From NCBI RefSeq assembly GCF_019414865.1, contig NZ_DXLG01000062.1, forward strand, positions 1 through 9,572: a DNA stretch of 9,572 bases. The letters run 5' to 3'. The DNA comes from Veillonella sp. GTDB lineage: Bacteria; Bacillota; Negativicutes; Veillonellales; Veillonellaceae. The position numbers and the translations under genes are program-made. Each line of letters opens with the position of its first letter. The first letter of the stretch is position 1. This document shows, one piece after another, positions 1 to 7,281 of this stretch. The notes under the pieces were generated by a model. It did not search any database. It saw only the letters and a program-made list of their open reading frames with translations, and was not told where the DNA came from.

Positions 1-822
1 ATATAAGATATCTTCATAATAAGTACTATATAAAGCACCTTGCTCCAAAAGACCTTCAATAAAGTTAGCAATATCATCTGCATCAGTTTGTAACAGATCA
101 TCTAAACGGCCAATAAGTTGATCTACAGGCAAACAAGTATGACCTTGATTATCTAAACTGCGTAAAATCCATTCTAAACCAGCCTCTAAACGGCGAGAGT
201 CACTGCCAGTAATACCTAAATGTTCCGCCAGTGTATCAGCCGTACCAAAGAGCATATCTGGTGCTACACGTAACAAAGTATAAGGATTATCTTCAATAAC
301 AGCCACAGACTGAACACCGTAATAAGTGTATACAGTTCGACTCCATTTAGACGAAATATGGTGACTTTCAAAAAAGTGATTTAAATCGGATAAAATACCT
401 TCACCAAGTAACGTATTAAATAGTTCATCCTTAATACTTTTTCGAAGACCAGGAACATCCTTAATTTCTTCAGGACGTTCCTCTCGTAAAATTTCTAATA
501 TACGAATACCAAAATAATCAAGTACCTTTTCTACGGACTTTTCACCAAAACCTTTAATCCCTAAGTTCATTAAGTACGTCTTTGCAGCACCCATATTGTC
601 AGGTTTTAACTTCTCTACACTAGTAGCATCAAATTGTCGACCATATTTTTCATGTTCTACATAACGGCCGCGAACTTCGATATCCTCCCCCTCTTTAGGA
701 GACTCAAATTTACCAGTACAAGTAATGTATTCCTCATTATAATCTTTAAGGACAAACACGCAATACGTACGTTGTGTATTCTCATATATAGTTCGGTATA
801 CAAATCCTCGTATGGCGTCCAT
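1..822 (-). CDS. recD2: RecD2-type (RecD/TraA-like) DNA helicase, N-terminal 274 residues; 3' end outside window
   Basis: The gene is read from an ATG at 822 and stays open to base 1, so only the first 274 residues are visible. Residues 1-75 look like the N-terminal OB-like domain of RecD2 (a KYGRQF motif at 59-64). Residues 78-140 look like tandem helix-hairpin-helix elements (GIKGFGEKSVEKVL at 88-101, then KDVPGL at 121-126). Residues 179-235 match the conserved RecD2 stretch beginning NPYTLLR, then GTADTLAEHLGI, with GHTCLP at 227-232. The Walker A and other helicase motifs would lie beyond the window and cannot be checked. RecD2 proteins are 5'-3' superfamily 1B helicases acting in DNA repair and replication-fork maintenance, without RecBC. 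The start overlaps the upstream stop as TAATG, and a GGAG lies 7 nt before the ATG. It is probably a complete gene cut by the window edge. Confidence 0.9.
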   Translation of the reverse strand, partial: MDAIRGFVYRTIYENTQRTYCVFVLKDYNEEYITCTGKFESPKEGEDIEVRGRYVEHEKYGRQFDATSVEKLKPDNMGAAKTYLMNLGIKGFGEKSVEKVLDYFGIRILEILREERPEEIKDVPGLRKSIKDELFNTLLGEGILSDLNHFFESHHISSKWSRTVYTYYGVQSVAVIEDNPYTLLRVAPDMLFGTADTLAEHLGITGSDSRRLEAGLEWILRSLDNQGHTCLPVDQLIGRLDDLLQTDADDIANFIEGLLEQGALYSTYYEDILY

Positions 823-1586
823 TATTTCTCCGTATTAGGTAAGGCTTCAATAATTTCTTGTACCGCATCGGTAATGCTGCCTTCATTACCGATTTTAATA
901 TGTGCCACTTCTTCGTATAAAGGGTATCGTTCTTCATATACATTAAAGATATACTCGATACTTTCTTTTACAAGTGGACGAATTTCAAGATCCAAATCAT
1001 CTAGGATATGATTTACATCGCGGTTAACAAATACAACAAGACCATTATTGCGCATTAACTTTACTGTTTTGTCATAGGTAACAGTACCACCACCGGTAGC
1101 AATAACAGATGGCTTATTATGAATTAGTTCTTTAATTGTACTGTATTCATACTCGCTGAAAGCATCTTTACCATCATAAATATAAATATTTTGTACAGAT
1201 TTCCCTACTTTATCTTGAATTGTTTGATCTAAGTCGTAAAAGTCTCGGCCCAATTCTTTGGCTAACATTTTACCAACTGTAGTCTTACCAGCTCCTGGCA
1301 TACCGATGAGAAAAATATGCTTATGCATATGCTCTTTTAAAAACTCATTGCTCATAGAAACAACAGTCTTTATATAATTTTCAACATACGGTGATAACGT
1401 TTTATCTTTGCAATTTGCAGTATGCAATGCAACAATACTTTCATCACGCGCTTCATCTACTAAGGGTAAATGATGTTCATCTTTATATTTACCAATTTCT
1501 TTGATTAAAGATAGTCTTTTTTCAAATTCAGCGACTAATACAGCATCAATGCTATCTATTTGTTTACGAGCTTCTTTAATATCCAT
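822..1586 (-). CDS. Fusion of AroQ-type chorismate mutase and shikimate kinase domain
   Basis: This 254-residue protein joins two shikimate-pathway domains. Residues 1-87 are an AroQ-class chorismate mutase (chorismate to prephenate). R7, R24, K35, D44 and R47 have the same spacing as E. coli R11, R28, K39, D48 and R51, with D48 at the E52 position. Residues 88-254 are a shikimate kinase-like P-loop domain: Walker A GMPGAGKT at 95-102, DLD at 118-120, GGG at 165-167, lid RPL at 203-205 and RYPLY at 220-224. The shikimate-binding Arg of the usual FR motif is Ser here (S144), so shikimate kinase activity is not assured. I chose the ATG at 1586 over one at 1607 because AAGGGGG lies 5 nt upstream and the upstream ATG has no ribosome binding site. 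The gene begins 13 nt after ribF and overlaps recD2 by one base. It could be a working bifunctional enzyme, or a mutase with a repurposed kinase domain. Confidence 0.88.
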   Translation of the reverse strand: MDIKEARKQIDSIDAVLVAEFEKRLSLIKEIGKYKDEHHLPLVDEARDESIVALHTANCKDKTLSPYVENYIKTVVSMSNEFLKEHMHKHIFLIGMPGAGKTTVGKMLAKELGRDFYDLDQTIQDKVGKSVQNIYIYDGKDAFSEYEYSTIKELIHNKPSVIATGGGTVTYDKTVKLMRNNGLVVFVNRDVNHILDDLDLEIRPLVKESIEYIFNVYEERYPLYEEVAHIKIGNEGSITDAVQEIIEALPNTEK

Positions 1587-1591
1587 GAGAA

Positions 1592-1598
1592 CCCCCTT
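1592..1598 (-). promoter_or_regulatory. Ribosome binding site deciding the start of the mutase–kinase fusion
   Basis: AAGGGGG on the minus strand is followed by a 5-nt spacer and the ATG at 1586. An earlier in-frame ATG at 1607 would overlap the end of ribF and place this Shine-Dalgarno sequence inside the coding region, so it is unlikely to be the start. The mutase domain also begins naturally at the later ATG (MDIKEARKQID). Confidence 0.8.
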
Positions 1599-1599
1599 A

Positions 1600-2532
1600 T
1601 TATGCATTAGCCAAAATAGCTAAAGCCTGTTCTTCATCCACCTTCATTTGATCAATAAGATCTTGTAAGTTATTAAATTTAACTTCGCCTCTAATATAGG
1701 AAATAAATTGTACAAGAACTGTTTTTCCATATATATCTTGGTCAAAGTTAAACAGATGTACTTCGCATCTATGGTACTGATTTTTAAAGGTAGGATTATC
1801 CCCAATATTACCTACCCCATCATACCAAATGCCATCAATACACACGCGATTAGCATACACTCCATCTGGAGGTGTAGCCATTTCATTAGGAAGTAATAGA
1901 TTTAAAGTAGGAAATCCTAATGTACGACCTCGTTGATCACCTTTTATAACAGTCCCTTTAAATTGAAATGGTCTTCCAAGCCAATGCGTGGCATCTTCTA
2001 AACGCCCTTCTCGAATCGCTTTTCTGATTTCAGTACTTGAAATAGGTGTACTAAGACCATCACAAGGCAATAAAGGCTGTACTAGGACTTGTATATGCTT
2101 ATCAACCAATGCTTGTTTCATATATGTAGGATTACCTAATCCTTTTGCACCGAATGTAAAATTCTCACCTATTACGATGGCTTGAACATTCATATCCGTA
2201 CAAAGAGCATCTAAAAATTCATCAGCACTCATTTGAAGTAGTTCTTCATTCATAGGTAATCGCAAAATATAATCTACATTCAAATCATCAAGAACGGTAT
2301 CCATAACCTCTTCTTGAATAACCCTCTTCGGAACACGTTCTGGATGTAGAATTGTCAACGGATGATGTTCAAAGGTAATGATAATGCTAACACCATTAAC
2401 TGATGCAGCTTCTTCAACAGCCTTCCGTATAACTCGTTGATGACCTCGATGAATGCCATCAAAGGTACCTAGGGCATATACTTTTGTATCTTTGATTTGA
2501 CGTAGTTCATCAAACGAATGTAATTGCTTCAT
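1600..2532 (-). CDS. ribF: Bifunctional riboflavin kinase / FAD synthetase
   Basis: At 310 residues this is the usual length for bacterial RibF, a cytoplasmic enzyme that phosphorylates riboflavin to FMN and then adenylates FMN to FAD. The N-terminal nucleotidyltransferase module shows GTFDGIHRGH at 22-31, a GENFTFGAKGLG segment at 122-133 and ISSTEIR at 164-170. The C-terminal riboflavin kinase module shows GFPTLN at 206-211, GNIGDNPTF at 241-249, and EVHLFNFDQDIYGK at 257-270, which contains the expected catalytic Glu (E257). The common PTAN motif reads PTLN here, an Ala to Leu change beside the magnesium-binding Thr, which is retained. The start at 2532 is 2 nt after the truB stop, and its ribosome binding site (GAAGG) lies in the end of truB, which suggests coupled translation. 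ribF commonly follows truB in Firmicutes. Confidence 0.96.
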   Translation of the reverse strand: MKQLHSFDELRQIKDTKVYALGTFDGIHRGHQRVIRKAVEEAASVNGVSIIITFEHHPLTILHPERVPKRVIQEEVMDTVLDDLNVDYILRLPMNEELLQMSADEFLDALCTDMNVQAIVIGENFTFGAKGLGNPTYMKQALVDKHIQVLVQPLLPCDGLSTPISSTEIRKAIREGRLEDATHWLGRPFQFKGTVIKGDQRGRTLGFPTLNLLLPNEMATPPDGVYANRVCIDGIWYDGVGNIGDNPTFKNQYHRCEVHLFNFDQDIYGKTVLVQFISYIRGEVKFNNLQDLIDQMKVDEEQALAILANA

Positions 2533-2534
2533 AC

Positions 2535-3476
2535 TTATCCTTCAATAAAAATATTTTTTTCCACCTTTAATGTGTGGTTTGTTCGTTTCATAATACCAAT
2601 GAATCCATGAGGACCATAGGCTCTATAATAATGATCTGGTTTGGTATAGGTAAATTCACTATCAATAGATAATTGTTTACCTTGAACCATCATCTTTAAT
2701 TGTACACTATTTACCGTTACTTTTGAAAGATGTGAAACTGCTGTATCCGTTGGTAACAATAGGCTTTCACCATGAATCATCAGTTCCTCAGCCATTTTTG
2801 CAGAACCAATATCAAAGGGCCCTACTTGAGTACGCACCAAAGATGTCATCGTTCCTGGTATACCTAATGAAACACATATATCACGTAATAATGAACGAAT
2901 ATAAGTGCCTCCAGAGCATGTTACACGAACTGTAAAATATGGAAAGCCATACGCTACAAGCTCAATATTTTTTATATGAACTTTACGTAATGGCAATTCT
3001 ACAGGAATACCTTTACGGGCATATTCATAAGCACGAATACCATTTACTTTAATAGCGGAATATTTTGATGGTATCTGATCTTGAACTCCAGAGAAAGTAT
3101 TCAATGTATTGACTAATTCTTCAAAAGTGGGTTTTACTATAGCATCAGAAAGTTCTGAACTTTGAGACGATTCATTTAATAGAACGCCCTCTCTCAATAC
3201 CATGTCATTATCAGGCAATACTGGTTGACCTGAACTATCTTCAGTATCTGTAAAAGTCCCAAATTTACATTCTGCCACATAGGTTTTATCAAAACCATCA
3301 GTGTATTCAATAAGTCGCGTAGCCTTACCAAGAAATACTGGCAATACACCATATGCCATAGGATCTAAAGTACCACTATGTCCTATGCGCTTCTCTTTTA
3401 AAATGCGGCGGCAAATGGCAACAGCATCATGACTTGTTATTCCAGGAGGTTTTAAAAATGGTAAAACGCCATCCAT
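2535..3476 (-). CDS. truB: tRNA pseudouridine(55) synthase
   Basis: This 313-residue protein is TruB, which converts U55 in the T-loop of tRNAs to pseudouridine. The catalytic motif GHSGTLDPMAYGVLP lies at 32-46 with the nucleophile D38. Further family landmarks are KTY at 64-66, YSAIKVNG at 139-146 and CSGGTYIR at 187-194. The region after about residue 250 corresponds to the small C-terminal TruB/PUA-like domain. Residues 91-115, between DSSGQPV and PTFEELVNTL, form a Ser- and acid-rich stretch that seems some 20 residues longer than this loop usually is. The start ATG overlaps the nrnA stop as TAATG, and a GAGGTGAT ribosome binding site sits inside the end of nrnA. Confidence 0.96.
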   Translation of the reverse strand: MDGVLPFLKPPGITSHDAVAICRRILKEKRIGHSGTLDPMAYGVLPVFLGKATRLIEYTDGFDKTYVAECKFGTFTDTEDSSGQPVLPDNDMVLREGVLLNESSQSSELSDAIVKPTFEELVNTLNTFSGVQDQIPSKYSAIKVNGIRAYEYARKGIPVELPLRKVHIKNIELVAYGFPYFTVRVTCSGGTYIRSLLRDICVSLGIPGTMTSLVRTQVGPFDIGSAKMAEELMIHGESLLLPTDTAVSHLSKVTVNSVQLKMMVQGKQLSIDSEFTYTKPDHYYRAYGPHGFIGIMKRTNHTLKVEKNIFIEG

Positions 3477-4420
3477 TATTTAATCACCTCAATAAGAGCT
3501 TGTTTTGCTTCCTGTAATGGTAAATTAATGGTACAACCGGAAGCTCGAATATGTCCGCCACCGCCAAAATTGCTAGCTATAGCATTCACGTCGGTTCCTT
3601 TAGAACGCAAGCTTACTCGCGTTCTATCATCAGCTTCAGCTTTTAATAAAATAGCTATATCAACAGTATCAACGTTTCTAATAATATCTACAAAACCATC
3701 CGTATCATCCCCAAGAATTGTCATGGCTTCACGATTCAACTCGATTGTAGCCACGGTGTTATTCTTGTAAAACTCGATAGTTTGCATAACTTGTTTTGTT
3801 AATTCAAGACGACTGGCAGACACAGCTTCAATCGTTTCAGAAATAACATTAGGTCTAGCACCAGCTGCTACACATTTTGCAGCCATTTCTAAAGTATTGG
3901 CTGTGGTATTACTGAACTTAAAGAAGCCACAGTCTGTAGCAATAGCCATATATAATGCAGTGCCCATAGACTCAGTGATAGGCCAATTCCATTTTGTACA
4001 TAAATAGGTAATAATTTCACCAGTAGCAGCAAAATTAGGCTTTAAATATAGATGATCCGCAAACTCCGTATTAGAAATATGGTGGTCTATATTAAAAATA
4101 GGTGCACTCCATAGTGCACCTACTTTGCCAATTCGCTCATACGTGCTAGCATCCAATACCATTAGCATATCAATATCAACAGGATTTGTTTCAAAATACG
4201 CTACATCATGGATGTGGTCCGTATATCGTAAGAATGAGTACTTTTCAGGAACTACATCATCCACTACCATATATACAGTTTTACCTTGCCCTACAAGGGC
4301 TTCGTAAAAGGCCACCATGGACCCGATAGCATCACCATCGGGTCTAACATGGACGGTTAGCATAATAGAATTAGCTTCACACAGAGCCACATGTAATTGA
4401 TTAATAGTAATCTTACTCAT
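3476..4420 (-). CDS. nrnA: DHH/DHHA1-family nanoRNase / pAp phosphatase
   Basis: This 314-residue protein belongs to the NrnA family of manganese-dependent phosphoesterases, which degrade 2-5 nt RNAs and dephosphorylate 3'-phosphoadenosine 5'-phosphate. The DHH domain shows HVRPDGDAIG at 24-33, an acidic metal ligand at D90 (VLDAS), the DHH triad at 112-114 and TDCG at 162-165, where many relatives have TDTG. The DHHA1 domain has SLRSKGTDVNAIA at 270-282, GGGGH at 286-290 and RASG at 292-295, which contact substrate. The gene lies 17 nt after rbfA with an AAAGGATAG ribosome binding site, and overlaps truB by one base. Its position between rbfA and truB is the usual Firmicute order. A terminator-like hairpin lies inside it and is listed separately. 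Substrate preference cannot be read from the sequence. Confidence 0.94.
   Translation of the reverse strand: MSKITINQLHVALCEANSIMLTVHVRPDGDAIGSMVAFYEALVGQGKTVYMVVDDVVPEKYSFLRYTDHIHDVAYFETNPVDIDMLMVLDASTYERIGKVGALWSAPIFNIDHHISNTEFADHLYLKPNFAATGEIITYLCTKWNWPITESMGTALYMAIATDCGFFKFSNTTANTLEMAAKCVAAGARPNVISETIEAVSASRLELTKQVMQTIEFYKNNTVATIELNREAMTILGDDTDGFVDIIRNVDTVDIAILLKAEADDRTRVSLRSKGTDVNAIASNFGGGGHIRASGCTINLPLQEAKQALIEVIK
4094..4122 (-). terminator. Terminator-like hairpin inside nrnA, sense orientation
   Basis: On the coding strand the arm TAGGTGCACT is followed by a 4-nt loop ATGG, the perfect complement AGTGCACCTA and then TTTTT. The arms occupy 4113-4122 and 4099-4108, and the T-run is 4094-4098. 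That is a 10-bp stem with five G-C pairs followed directly by a U-run, the shape of an intrinsic terminator. It encodes residues of nrnA just before the DHH motif. Translating ribosomes would normally keep it unfolded, so any termination would be partial and depend on translation. The structure is seen directly; its activity is inferred. Confidence 0.4.
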
Positions 4421-4437
4421 GTTCTCTATCCTTTGTG

Positions 4438-4794
4438 TTAATTTTTTTCTTCGTCCTTTTTAATTTCATTCAAAAGGGATTCAATATGCATGCTATAGTC
4501 TAAAGACGTATCCTTATCAAATGTGATAGAAGGAATATGGCGCAACTTAAGTACTTTGCCAAGCTCAGTACGAATATGGCCTGCTGCATGCTTTAAAGCG
4601 ATAAGAGTATCTTCTTTTTCCTTATCGGAACCAAACAAGGAAACGTAAATTGTAGCCTCTCGTAAATCACCGGTTACATGAACATCGGTAATAGTAGTAA
4701 AGCCGATGCGAGGATCTTTCAATCCACGCATCAACATTTGACTTACCTCTTGTTTGATGAATTCTTGTAATTTTCTGACACGAACGTCACTCAT
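4438..4794 (-). CDS. rbfA: 30S ribosome-binding factor A
   Basis: This 118-residue protein is RbfA, a single KH-type domain that binds the 30S subunit near the 5' end of 16S rRNA during late maturation and is needed for cold adaptation in many bacteria. Family landmarks are LKDPRIGFTTITDVHVTGDL at 25-44, the ATIYVSLFG strand at 47-55, HIRTELGKVLKLRHIPSITF at 73-92 and the end of the domain at SLLNEI. The length is normal. The ribosome binding site TAGGAGGT is very strong, and its TAG is the infB stop codon, so the two genes are closely coupled with a 9-nt gap. The last codons include a run of seven A, which may be prone to slippage but would only affect the tail. Confidence 0.96.
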   Translation of the reverse strand: MSDVRVRKLQEFIKQEVSQMLMRGLKDPRIGFTTITDVHVTGDLREATIYVSLFGSDKEKEDTLIALKHAAGHIRTELGKVLKLRHIPSITFDKDTSLDYSMHIESLLNEIKKDEEKN

Positions 4795-4803
4795 ATAAAC
4801 CTC

Positions 4804-7266
4804 CTATATTTGAGGTGCAACTTCTTCCATCAAGTACGCTTCAATTACGTCGCCTTCCTTGATGTCGCGGTAACCTTCTAAGGAGATACCACATTCGAAG
4901 GATGTTTTAACTTCTTTTACTTCGTCTTTGAATCGACGTAAAGAGTCAACCTTACCTTCAAATACAACAATACCATCACGGATCAAACGTACTTCAGAAT
5001 CGTTAGTAATACGACCTTCTGTTACATAAGAACCGGCAACAATTGCTTTTGGTGTAGAAATAACTTGACGTACCTCTGCACGACCAACGACAACCTCTTT
5101 GAATTGAGGAGCCAACATACCACGCATCGCAGACTCAACGTCATTAATAGCATCGTAGATTACGCGATATGTACGAAGGTCAACTTTTTCATTTTCTGCA
5201 GCGCGACGTACATTAGCATCAGGACGTACGTTGAAGCCCATAACGATGGCATTAGATGCAGAAGCCAACATAATATCAGATTCATTAATAGCACCTACTG
5301 CAGCATGAACGATAACGATACGTACTTCAGGATTTTTAATGCCTTCCAAGGATTGACGCAATGCTTCTACAGAGCCTTGAACGTCTGCTTTAATGATGAT
5401 ATTAAGATCTTTTAACTCACCTTGTTGAATTTGGTTGAAGATATCATCCAATGTAACTTTGTGAGTAGCTTGCAATTCTTGAACGCGTTGTTTAGCAATA
5501 CGTTTTTCTGCGATTGCACGTGCTTCGTTATCATCCATACCATTGATGATTTCACCAGCTTGTGGAACTTCTGAGAAGCCCAAGATTTCTACAGGCATAG
5601 AAGGACGAGCTACTTTTACCTTTTCACCGCGTTCATTTGTCATGGCACGTACTTTACCATAAGCAGTACCAGCAAGTACAGTGTCACCTACACGAAGGGA
5701 ACCTTTTTGTACTAATACGGTACATACAGCACCACGACCTTTATCAAGTTGAGCCTCGATAACTACGCCGTAAGCTTTACGGTTAGGGTTCGCTTTTAAT
5801 TCCATAACTTCTGCTACGAGCAAGATATTTTCAAGCAAGTCGTCGATACCTTGTTTTTGTTTAGCAGAAACTGGAACCATGATTACATCGCCGCCCCATT
5901 CTTCTGGTAAAAGGCCATGTTCAGACAATTGTTGTTTAACATGGTCTGGGTTAGCACCTGGTTTATCCATTTTGTTGATAGCAACAATAATAGGTACATC
6001 TGCAGATTTGGCATGGTTTATGGCTTCAATAGTTTGAGGCATTACACCATCATCAGCAGCTACAACGAGAACTGCGATATCTGTAGATTTAGCACCGCGT
6101 AGACGCATAGCTGTAAACGCTTCATGGCCAGGAGTATCAAGGAATGTAATTTTATTGTCGTTATAACGAACTTGGTAAGCACCGATATGTTGAGTAATAC
6201 CACCTGCTTCGCCAGCTGTTACATTAGTTTGACGAATTACGTCCAACAAGGATGTTTTACCATGGTCAACGTGACCCATGATAGTAACAACTGGAGGACG
6301 AGGTTTTAATGTTTCTGGTGCATCTTCAATCTCGATGATATCAGTAGGATCTTCTTCAGGTTCTACTTCTGTTACAGTTACACCAAATTCTTCAGCTACG
6401 ATTGTAGCAGTATCAACGTCAACCTCTTGGTTAATGCTAGCCATAACACCTAAGAGCATCAACTTTTTGATGATTTCAGATACTTCGCGGCCCATTTTTT
6501 CGGCTAATTCTTTAACTGTTAAAGAACCGCATAATTCGATTTCCGTAGCAATCGCTGCTTCAGCCTTACGTTCAGCCTCAGCCTTTTGTTGTAAGTACTG
6601 TTCATTACGATGTTTTACGCGATTCTTTTTCTTTTGCATAGATGTAGATAACAAGGATTGAGGACGGTTGTTACCACCTTTTTTATTTTTCTTGTTACGA
6701 CGATCATTGTTATTAGAATTGCGATTATCATTGTTTCGATTGTCGTTATTGCGATTATCATTATTACGCGCATCATTAGGACGACCATTGTTATTGCGAT
6801 TGTCACTATTACGATTATTATTGTTAGGGCGGTTGTTAGCGCGATCACCAGATTGTTGGTTACCTTCGGATTTACGTGTAGGTTCAGAGATTTGTACATG
6901 ACGTACATTGCCCTTTTTATGGTCATTTTGTTTAGATTGATCGTCTTGTTTTTGACCACCTTGTTTACGATTATCCTTTTTCTGTTCGTTAGAACGATTT
7001 GGATGTTGTTGTTTATGTGGCGCAGCTTCTTGTTTATGAGCTGCAGTTGGAGCAGATTTTTGTTCTACTTTTTGTTCTATTTTTTGTGCTACTTTAGGTG
7101 CTTCAGATTTCTTACTCAATTGTTTTTTTACAATTTCATAACCGGAATCATCTACAGAATTAACTGCTTTCGTAACATTTACATTATGTTGTTGCAAAAT
7201 AGAAATAACCTGCTTACTTTCTACGCCGAACTCTTTGGCGATTTCATGGACGCGCTTTTTGGACAT
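4804..7266 (-). CDS. infB: Translation initiation factor IF-2
   Basis: This 820-residue GTPase brings initiator fMet-tRNA to the 30S subunit and promotes subunit joining. Residues 1-50 form an IF2N domain. Residues 51-235 are a disordered Lys/Gln/Asn/Arg-rich linker. Residues 243-300 form a second IF2N-type domain. The G domain begins near 324 with G1 GHVDHGKT at 331-338, G2 GGITQHIGA at 355-363, G3 DTPGH at 377-381, G4 NKMD at 431-434 and G5 SAK at 467-469. Domain II, the domain III region (from about 610) and the C-terminal fMet-tRNA-binding domain (ending with ECGISLEGYRDIKEGDVIEAY at 791-811) follow, so the protein is complete. The start has AAGGGGGT upstream, directly after the ylxQ stop codon. 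An ATGTAG sits between that site and the start and is too close to the Shine-Dalgarno to be used. I found no convincing internal start for a shorter isoform. Confidence 0.98.
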   Translation of the reverse strand: MSKKRVHEIAKEFGVESKQVISILQQHNVNVTKAVNSVDDSGYEIVKKQLSKKSEAPKVAQKIEQKVEQKSAPTAAHKQEAAPHKQQHPNRSNEQKKDNRKQGGQKQDDQSKQNDHKKGNVRHVQISEPTRKSEGNQQSGDRANNRPNNNNRNSDNRNNNGRPNDARNNDNRNNDNRNNDNRNSNNNDRRNKKNKKGGNNRPQSLLSTSMQKKKNRVKHRNEQYLQQKAEAERKAEAAIATEIELCGSLTVKELAEKMGREVSEIIKKLMLLGVMASINQEVDVDTATIVAEEFGVTVTEVEPEEDPTDIIEIEDAPETLKPRPPVVTIMGHVDHGKTSLLDVIRQTNVTAGEAGGITQHIGAYQVRYNDNKITFLDTPGHEAFTAMRLRGAKSTDIAVLVVAADDGVMPQTIEAINHAKSADVPIIVAINKMDKPGANPDHVKQQLSEHGLLPEEWGGDVIMVPVSAKQKQGIDDLLENILLVAEVMELKANPNRKAYGVVIEAQLDKGRGAVCTVLVQKGSLRVGDTVLAGTAYGKVRAMTNERGEKVKVARPSMPVEILGFSEVPQAGEIINGMDDNEARAIAEKRIAKQRVQELQATHKVTLDDIFNQIQQGELKDLNIIIKADVQGSVEALRQSLEGIKNPEVRIVIVHAAVGAINESDIMLASASNAIVMGFNVRPDANVRRAAENEKVDLRTYRVIYDAINDVESAMRGMLAPQFKEVVVGRAEVRQVISTPKAIVAGSYVTEGRITNDSEVRLIRDGIVVFEGKVDSLRRFKDEVKEVKTSFECGISLEGYRDIKEGDVIEAYLMEEVAPQI
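6697..6837 (-). repeat. Asn/Arg low-complexity repeat in the IF2 linker, with a 15-nt tandem core
   Basis: IF2 residues 144-190 contain 25 Asn among 47 residues, mixed with Arg and Asp. The core at 6721-6765 is three tandem 15-nt units coding NNDNR (residues 168-182), and degenerate variants flank it. The first and third units differ by one base. Such repeats can gain or lose units by slippage without shifting frame, so linker length probably varies between strains. Confidence 0.85.
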
Positions 7267-7281
7267 CTACATACCCCCTTA

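Noticed and set aside
634..1011. Plus-strand open frames across 634-1011 and elsewhere (for example 5065-5415 and 6278-6661)
   Set aside because: All lie opposite well-supported minus-strand genes and show no recognisable protein features.
3601..3626. 8-bp inverted repeat TAGAACGC/GCGTTCTA in nrnA
   Set aside because: It has a 10-nt loop, no U-run and lies over Arg codons of the DHHA1 domain; probably chance.
4320..4344. 8-bp inverted repeat GACCCGAT/ATCGGGTC in nrnA
   Set aside because: It encodes the conserved RPDGDAIG motif and has no U-run; most likely a by-product of coding constraint.
4442..4448. Run of seven A at the 3' end of rbfA (and a similar run near 2552 in truB) as phase-variable tracts
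   Set aside because: The runs are short and sit at the extreme C-termini, where a frameshift would change little; nothing else suggests phase variation.
6600..6660. Internal ATG (IF2 residue 210) as start of a short IF2 isoform, as in E. coli
   Set aside because: No Shine-Dalgarno sequence precedes it on the coding strand.
6721..6765. Short regular repeats resembling a CRISPR or satellite array
   Set aside because: The 15-nt units are in frame, have no spacers and encode a linker peptide of IF2.
6615..6959. Minus-strand open frame of 114 codons in another frame of infB
   Set aside because: It overlaps the Asn-codon-rich repeat in an alternative frame, giving Ile/Thr/Met-rich repetitive sequence typical of a shadow.
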